Assembly (NCBI RefSeq): GCF_003589595.1
Contig: NW_020653397.1
Coordinates: 626,529 to 690,528, forward strand
Source: Hyposmocoma kahamanoa
Lineage: Eukaryota > Arthropoda > Insecta > Lepidoptera > Cosmopterigidae
Direction of reading: 5' to 3'
DNA: 64,000 bases
Of the stretch, positions 57,405 through 64,000 are shown in pieces. How positions within the stretch are numbered: the first letter of the stretch is position 1; every line of letters starts with the position of its first letter. Both the position numbers and the translations under genes were made by a program. The notes beneath the pieces were generated by a model. It was not told the DNA's origin. It saw only the letters and a list, made by a program, of their open reading frames with translations, and searched no databases.

Positions 57405-57815
57405 CCGTCTTCACCTACTTGCAATGGACCTGTCGTCCAACACCTTCGGCAGATACATTGAATCCTTGGCCATAAATGAAGCCAGGAAACTTGGCATCCT
57501 TTACAAGGTGAGGCGTTACTTCACACCGGGATAGTTGCTTCAGCAGTACCAAGCACAAGTCCGGTCGTGAATGGAGTACTGCTGCTACTAATAAGATGGC
57601 TCTGCTAAATACCAACTGGCCACTTTGGATTCAATAGACAAGCGTGCCAAGAGGCTTATAGGTGACTCGGAATCAGTAGAGGCGAAGCTGCAGAGCCTTG
57701 AACCAGACGTGGAATGGGTTCCACCCCTGAGTTGTGGATATTCCCAAGATTCGCACGAAGCGTGTCGTCGAACGCTGCAACTTGGACCTTTTCAAGGTGA
57801 AAGTGAATAGGCATT
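57405..57815 (+). pseudogene. LINE ORF2 C-terminal relic
   Basis: Broken frames read EARKLGILYKVRRYFTPG, LLQQYQAQVRS, then DSIDKRAKRLIGDSESVEAK and LQSLE. This is the C-terminal '…Q.RSRMEYC…LD.I.KRA.RLIGD' region of insect Jockey/RTE-like elements. Several stops interrupt it (for example TAG after FTPG). It may belong to the same family as the YADD fragment 0.9 kb upstream. Confidence 0.7.
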
Positions 57816-59529
57816 ATTTAAGTATGCATGCTTACATCGTCGATCTCATCGTCACTTTCCATCAGGTAAGATGGAAGACAAATTCGCACTTATATTTTAT
57901 AAACAATATATATTTATTCATTACGTGAATTTTAAATTCAGTTTATAATAGTTTTCAATAGCGGCCAAATATTGAATGTTTCGGAGTTTTCGGGTTAAGC
58001 CATGCTTTTGATGAACCGTTAACATCTTTTCCCTGATAGTTAAAGTATTTAAGCGACAACTCCCGAAGTAAATTTTCTCGTGATCTGGAATACGTTCGGT
58101 TAATTCTTAATCTTGTCTTAGCAGCCGCATGTCATTAGTCATGCGATCTCTTGCACTGGCGACTGACCAACTAGAGATATGTCAATAACCCAATGCTGGA
58201 GCTATGCCAATTATAGTTCCACGCATTGTAGCATAACATTCCGACTCGTATTTAGGTATAATATCTCTCAACTGTGACGGGAGATGATAAAATTGAAATG
58301 ACTCAATAAATATCCATAAATTTGGACTCGAATGAGTGAGACCATTTGTCTAGATTGAATCTTTTCGAACGTGAAATTCTATCGGAAGAAATTTTCGAAC
58401 GAAATCTGGCTAGTCGACAATAACTCAAGTATTAAAGGTGATTGCAGTGTATCGGCCTTAGACATAATTGTCTAACGCTGTCGCATAGATATTTTCATAT
58501 GGCTTCCTGCGTAAATCTTTTGGAGTAAAGATGTCTTTATTTCTCATTGTAAACAAATTACACTTGTCATCACTTTTTTTTAATGAAAGGCAGATTATAA
58601 GCTACATAATTCTGCATAAAAAGCAGATTCCTCTAGCAGAGGCATTTGGCACTACAAGAAAAAATCGTGAAGACCTTAAAAGAAGGTATTAGTGCGTTCT
58701 AATCTAGTTCGTTTTCCGCCATTTATTGATCCTGCAAAGGGAAGCAAGTTGTTAAAATCGGCAGTAAAACTGTCAATTGTCACTTCTAACACCTCTTTGT
58801 TAGTGTACTAAACTTTTCCAGACCCATAATTGAAAGTCGGAACATCGAAAATCCAAGCCGAACATTAAAAACGAAGTAAAACATGACAAACTCCTAGATG
58901 TTACGTAAGATAATATGCGAAATTAAAATTGGACTTTCATATCAAATAGGTATCGAAATAACAAAGTGTTTTGTTGAAGTATTCGTTGATGACAGGTAAA
59001 ATATAAAAACATTTACGGAGATTAATTTTATTATGATTTCACATTTCTGTCCACGTGAAACTGATAAGTGTCCTATTAATTACATATATTTATAAAGATC
59101 GACCCATACAAGGTCGTATGGCTTTAAGCCCCAAAGCGATTAGTTTTGCTCGGATGAATGGATTTTGTCGTGCTACTTGAATGAGACTGCTACAGACTCT
59201 ATAATCAAAGTCGATCATGTGTAGGAAAGCAATAAAGTGTAACTTTCAGTAAGTACTTTCCAACAATACAAGCGATATTTTATTGCGTAGCGTTACAGAT
59301 CAATGAAGAATTTCTTATAAGCATTGAATTTAGCTTTTTTACTTGATAAATGGCCGTAAGTACATTTTTTTCTAGTACAGAAGGCAACACTTCACGCTAC
59401 ACATTGACGGATCTTGTTACGATGCTCATGAAGCGATATTCGAAAAAAAGATGCCAATAAGTAGGTCTTAACCTAAAAAAATACACACGTAAAGTGTAAA
59501 ACTTCCGAAGAGGCGTAGGTGTAACAAAC
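57816..59529. other. Unassigned DNA
   Basis: AT-rich with no exon, hairpin or repeat family that I can name, apart from the 59380-59470 block shared with 53400. Confidence 0.45.
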
Positions 59530-59820
59530 ACGAAGACATGTCAAAGCAGCAGTAGAACTCCTTGTGATAGAGTTCGTCCAGGAAAGTATTGCCAAGCTCT
59601 AATGTCACCATTACTGTGTTCCGGTTTTGAACGGTACTGATGAAATTACAGGCATATGGGACTTGTCAACTCATGTCTCAGAGTGACGGGCGCAGTTGCA
59701 GTGGTCTCCTCAGATCTTTGCGATTTAAAGCTCTGACACTGCAACTGTTATGGACAGGAATGCAGCTTACCATCAGGCGCACGACTTGTTCGTCTCGTCA
59801 CTTGATATTATAAAAAAAAA
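59530..59820 (-). repeat. Dispersed repeat R2, copy 6
   Basis: Near-complete inverted copy: CCTTGTGATAGAGTTCGTCC, TTACTGTGTTCCGGTTTTGA and CATCAGGCGCACGACTTGTT, ending in an A run. Confidence 0.75.
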
Positions 59821-61144
59821 TTCTGTAAAGTGAGACTGTAGGATATTGTAATTGAATATATTTTTGTCACTTGGATGACATAGCGACCAGTTTTCACAAC
59901 CAATGAGTTTATGGACACACGTGAGCCCGTAGGAAGACAACACGGCACGCGTTCTTGATTCATCCTTCCGATACAGAGAGAGAAGAACGCTTGGTTACTG
60001 GGAATAACAAAATATCCCAAAACAATTACCATAAAACGAGAATCTTATAATTTTCACACGCATAATGTAAATGTTGAGTTATTTGTAAACTTAAATTTTC
60101 ACAGCATTGTTAGAGTTTAAATAAGTAACATCTATAGAAGGAAGCTCAGGTTGCGTAACAACAGACGTTAGACAGACATCGCGAGAGTTGGTGTTTTCCG
60201 CCTCAAGAGACAGAAATGAGTATGACAAGCTGAATGTGTTCAGTAATTGAAAAGGCAGTCAAAGCAGAAAACCTAACAGCAAAAATATTATTGAATGCTA
60301 TTGTTAACAATCATTTTCAAAAATTTCAAACATAATCTTAAAAAAGAAGGATCTGAACAGTTTAGTGTTCTTATCGATCGTGGCTCCCAACAACTGACGT
60401 GATAATTTACAATAATAGGGAAAATTATGGGACATTGGACCGGCAACTAAAATTGAACCACACTGATATCTCAAAAGTATCTTTTTCAATTGTTTTATTG
60501 GCATAACCAGTGATATGCGTCTAACATCATTGCATATTGGCTATCGTTGTTTCTGTTGTGATATTGAACGTATGTGTTTTGCTTTGAAAAATCTGTTTTT
60601 GTTATTTTTAATGTAAATTCCACAGATTCGTGCTAAGCAATTAATTACAAAGGTATAGAAATGTAATTTATCTACAATCAACTTACATGGAACGATTGCC
60701 GACGTTCATAGATTATAATTTTATTCATACAATAGACGTTTGTAAAAAATATAAACAATATTATTTAAAACGACTTTAAAAAAATATTTTTCAAAATAAC
60801 AGACTTTCCCCTACATTATCCTTTAGAGCTTTAGCTTATTAAAAATATACGTATTTCTCTTTTTGTGAGATCTCAAATAAGCCATAAGTCATCTGTCACT
60901 CACTACACAGGAAAGTGTCCGCCGCCGTGAATCAGTTTCCATTAGTCAAGTATTTGCGTCAAAGGCGAGCCAGATAGTTTGCTCGCCAACAGCGGCATTT
61001 ACATTCGACTGCGTGAGCAAAAGGCCCGGCATCAGGAAATCCCAGATACATGGCTATCAGAAGAATCGTCAGTCTCGAACTTTTCATTCTAACTAATTAC
61101 AAAATTGTAAGCTGCCGAAAAAGACAATCGTTATTAATTAAATT
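59821..61144. other. Unassigned DNA
   Basis: AT-rich, with a CG-richer stretch at 60915-61050 lacking a supportable exon. Confidence 0.45.
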
Positions 61145-61370
61145 TTTATTGAATTGATATTCAATTATTTTTTGTGAAATTACTCCACTAGTTTGTTATA
61201 ATTATTAATACAAAGATCGACACTCAGAAAAAATTCCTTCGATCCGGTCGGATTCGAACCGACGTCTTCTTGCATACCGTGCCAGACGCTATACCAACTA
61301 AGCCACGGAACGAACCAACGGACCTCACGAATTTTTCTATGTGCTTGCGTCGTGTCTAAAAACACTGTAT
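61145..61370 (-). repeat. SINE S1, most complete copy
   Basis: The minus strand carries a leader with GCACATAGAAAAATTCGTGA, an A box GTGGCTTAGTTGGTATAGCG, a B box GGTTCGAATCCGACCGG and a tail TTGTATTAATAATTATAACA with TATTCAATT-type repeats. A tRNA-derived SINE with at least six relatives in this window. Confidence 0.85.
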
Positions 61371-61809
61371 GCTTCATTCAGAATCGTAGTATTCGGTACT
61401 ACTGCTGTTATTGTATAAAGGCAGCGAAGTGTAAAAGAGCTTTTTGTATTTCGATTTACATCGCGGGCTTCAAAGACTCTCATTGAGCACGAATCGGAAA
61501 AACCTAAAGTAAACTCTATTACGTAGTACCTAAAAACATTTTAATGAGAAGGAAAAACCTTTAACAACGTTGGTGACTTCACGCGTCATCCAAGTCAAGT
61601 TACTTAAATAAAAATAAAACAACGTACAAGTTATAAGTAATACATTGTTTTTCATACATACACGACTGGTGCTACGTATGTTATTTTATTTAAATCTATT
61701 TTGTTACTTTACCACAAATTACATTTCGAATTAAGTCACTTTATTACGCAGGGTGCTTTATTCTTAAAGGACTACAAAAAAAAAGGAGGAGGTTCTCAAT
61801 TGGATAGTT
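61371..61809. other. Unassigned DNA
   Basis: AT-rich; nothing recognised. Confidence 0.4.
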
Positions 61810-62665
61810 TTTTTTTAAGAATATATTCCACCTCTAAGGGTGGCAAACTAGGGGATGAATCCGGTTTCGCGCACTTTTCGGTAACCGATTGCAATAAAAC
61901 TTGGCAAATATATGTAATTCCACAAACTTTTGAGGTCGGTATTTTTCATAAAAAAGTTATACAATTCAAGTTGGGTTCGTATTTGTGGAATGTTGGTGTC
62001 TCAACAATTTACGTCAAAACGTAACCTGGCAAAGCTCCAAGAACGCTTTCATGTCGATTGAAAAATAAGCATTGGAACATTTGGATTTCAAATGTTTTTA
62101 TTCTATAAGAGGCACTTGTGGATTCGATAACAAGAAGTTATATTTGAATAGTGATAAGGTGCGTTGTTGTTTCAATTTTAGGTACACATAAAAAAGCTTT
62201 TCACTGACACATAAATTAGTCCTGAAAATTTTATTTAGTTATAAGGTTATATGCAAAAGTTCGCGCTACACAGCTCGACTTCACTCGGCAACTGTCTACC
62301 TTTCAAAGAAATAATTGCCTTATTGTTGAGAACGTAAGTAATAATTTGTATTACCATTGGCGGCGCAAGCAGGCCGCGACAGGCTTTAAGTCGTCTGTTC
62401 CAAGAAATTTATACTTTATGCACACTCATGAAATTAGCAAACATAATCTCGTGGAATTACATCTAATTGCCAAGTTTTATTGTAATCGGTTGTCGGAAAG
62501 TGCGCGAACCGGATTCATGTCCTAGTTTGCTACCCCTAGAGGTGTCCTTCAAATTTAAATGAGATCACTAATGAGGTACCCTCTTTCAAACAAAAAACGA
62601 ATCAACAAAATCGGTTCGCAAATGCCGCGTAACATAAAAAAAACCCTTTTTTAAAGTTGGTTAAA
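61810..62665. repeat. Inverted pair of repeat R4 copies
   Basis: A plus-strand copy at about 61810-62010 (CACCTCTAAGGGTGGCAAAC, CGATTGCAATAAAACTTGGC) faces a minus-strand copy at about 62440-62665 (complements of the same blocks), with about 430 unrelated bases between. They are clearly diverged, so either two insertions or an old foldback element. Confidence 0.6.
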
Positions 62666-62735
62666 AACTAATAAAATACGCCGTGTACATAGGCTCTTAA
62701 TTAGTGAATATGTTCTATATTACACCTATAGCACT

Positions 62736-62986
62736 TTATAAAGTGCACTCGGCGTCGTCTTGATGCATCTTCTTTTTCATTTTTTGTTCAAAGAAATCTT
62801 GTAGAAGATAAAGTTGCATTGTTCGTTTTAATTTAATGCATCGCAGCGTTCGCGGCAATTTGAGAAGCCCCTTATAATGCTTCACGTCGGCGGCGGCGAT
62901 GGTCCGAGAGGAAACGGAACCCGCAACGTCTCTTTCTGATCGACTCAAGCCCGCGCTAATAAATGAGGAGAGTCCCTTAAAATATC
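62736..62986 (-). CDS. Candidate terminal exon, unknown protein (strand uncertain)
   Basis: After a possible acceptor (ATCTTCAG), the minus strand is open for 83 codons to TAA: YFKGLSSFISAGLSRSERDV, ADVKHYKGLLKLPRTLRCIK, and a basic/acidic end KKKMHQDDAECTL. Base composition is coding-like. The overlapping plus strand is also open (62899-63192) from an ATG in good context, reading MVREETEPATSLSDRLKPAL. Only one can be real, and I recognise neither. Confidence 0.3.
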
Positions 62987-63474
62987 CTGAAGATGTAATT
63001 ATGTGCATACTTAAGAAAGGAATAAAAATATTCATTTCATGTCAAAAGACAACGTTGGAAAGTTTTGGGTTCCTTCAAATTTTTCAGGCATCGTGGTTCA
63101 TCAGTCGCCGTTTTAAAGTTTATATCAAGAACATTGAATACTATACATGCGCGATAGTGTTTTTGACAGTTTCCTCTTTTTTAGTTCAATAATAAAGAAA
63201 ACGCTTAATACTGAGTATTGTTTTTATTATTAATTAACTATGTACAGGCGTAGTTACATCACGCCTATCTCAATACGATAAACTCGCATACTACTCTGCA
63301 ATTGTTTTGTAAAAATCGTATAAGATATTTTGTTTTCATACAAATAATAATAATAACGCACACATTCAACATTGCCCCGCACTAGGGAAACCCTGTGTTG
63401 CTGGTGCCATGGACAACCACAAATTACACCCAAAATCACGAGAGAAATAAATGTAGGCTATACAAATATTTCTC

Positions 63475-63550
63475 CCGGCCCGGGAATCGAACCTGGGACC
63501 TCTGCATGGCAGTCCGGTATGTTAACCGTTCAGCCACGGAGGCAGTTAGT
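63475..63550 (-). repeat. tRNA-derived SINE head
   Basis: GGGAATCGAACCTGGGACCT (inverted B box) and GTTAACCGTTCAGCCACGGA (inverted A-box side). A TTATTATTATT run follows at 63569-63585. Confidence 0.6.
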
Positions 63551-63585
63551 GCAGTCAGTGTGTGTGTTGTTATTATTATTATTAT

Positions 63586-64000
63586 GATTACGTAAATACA
63601 TAATTAATGTTGAGAAACATATGCCGTATTATACATATAAAGAAAAACCGGCGCAATACCCAATGTGTAGTTAAAACAAACAAATGGAATTATTCAATTA
63701 ATAGAGAAATTCTGGGTTTATTTCTTGTTGTTACCGATATAATTAATATAAGATTCTACGAATTAGTTGTTGCTGCTTTAATAAAATTGTCACAACAGCT
63801 ACCAGGGGGCCTACCATAATTTTTCCCAAAAACAATCTTATTTCAATGTTAGCTTAAAGTAAGCTTATTATAATATTACTCATATTCATACCATGACGAA
63901 CCTGTCAACCAAGTAATGTATTATTGCAAAAGTGTTTGAAAGAACGAATGATTTCCCAATATTGTCTATAAAAATAGGAAAGAGATAACGCTATGTGAAT
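63586..64000. other. Right edge
   Basis: AT-rich; no feature recognised. Confidence 0.4.

Noticed and set aside
61200..61320. tRNA gene on the minus strand
   Set aside because: A and B boxes are present but the acceptor stem does not close, and the sequence continues into a tail shared with several other copies. It is the head of SINE S1. The same holds for the tRNA-like heads at 3478, 16030, 17845, 19225, 46000, 47090, 56010 and 63475.

Overview
The window reads as insect nuclear DNA, most likely from a moth or butterfly. Short, GC-richer exons sit in AT-rich introns and intergenic DNA full of tRNA-derived SINEs, LINE tails and small inverted-repeat transposons, some of a kind I know from lepidopteran genomes. 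The protein-coding content matches insect orthologues. The species cannot be named from the sequence alone. One 10-base N gap (18415-18424) marks an assembly or scaffolding join.

Layout. 1-2310: relics of a P-element/THAP9-like transposase, present as two diverged inverted halves. 2881-6573 (+): a three-exon gene for a 283-residue TPR protein with a degenerate FKBP-like N-terminus (FKBPL/BDBT-like). 6680-10600: repeat-rich intergenic DNA. 10650-25963 (+): an 11-exon atlastin-family gene, here called copy A, with one exon clipped by the N gap. 26000-41000: about 15 kb with no convincing gene, holding hAT-like and other inverted-repeat elements, a mariner/Tc1-like transposase relic and a tandem array interrupted by a MITE. 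41023-49570 (-): a second atlastin gene, copy B, with all exons from the G domain to the stop codon. Its first coding exon is not certain; a phase-compatible candidate lies at 54866-54953. 49571-64000: repeats, two LINE fragments and one ambiguous coding candidate near 62.7-63.0 kb.

The main biology is a convergent (tail-to-tail) pair of atlastin paralogues. Atlastins are dynamin-superfamily GTPases of the endoplasmic reticulum that tether and fuse tubules. Copy B looks like the conserved orthologue of the single Drosophila atl gene. Copy A keeps every GTPase motif and almost the same intron positions, but its transmembrane hairpin and C-terminal tail have diverged strongly. One intron present in B is absent from A at a position where the summed exon lengths agree exactly (137+85=222).

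The transposon content is also informative. Three 286-bp elements each have 8-bp target duplications (hAT-like), and three MITEs are flanked by TTA duplications (PIF/Harbinger-like), one of them inside a minisatellite. I found no CRISPR array, rRNA, functional tRNA or viral gene, and no evidence for a wholly new biological system. The atlastin pair is the item most worth following up.
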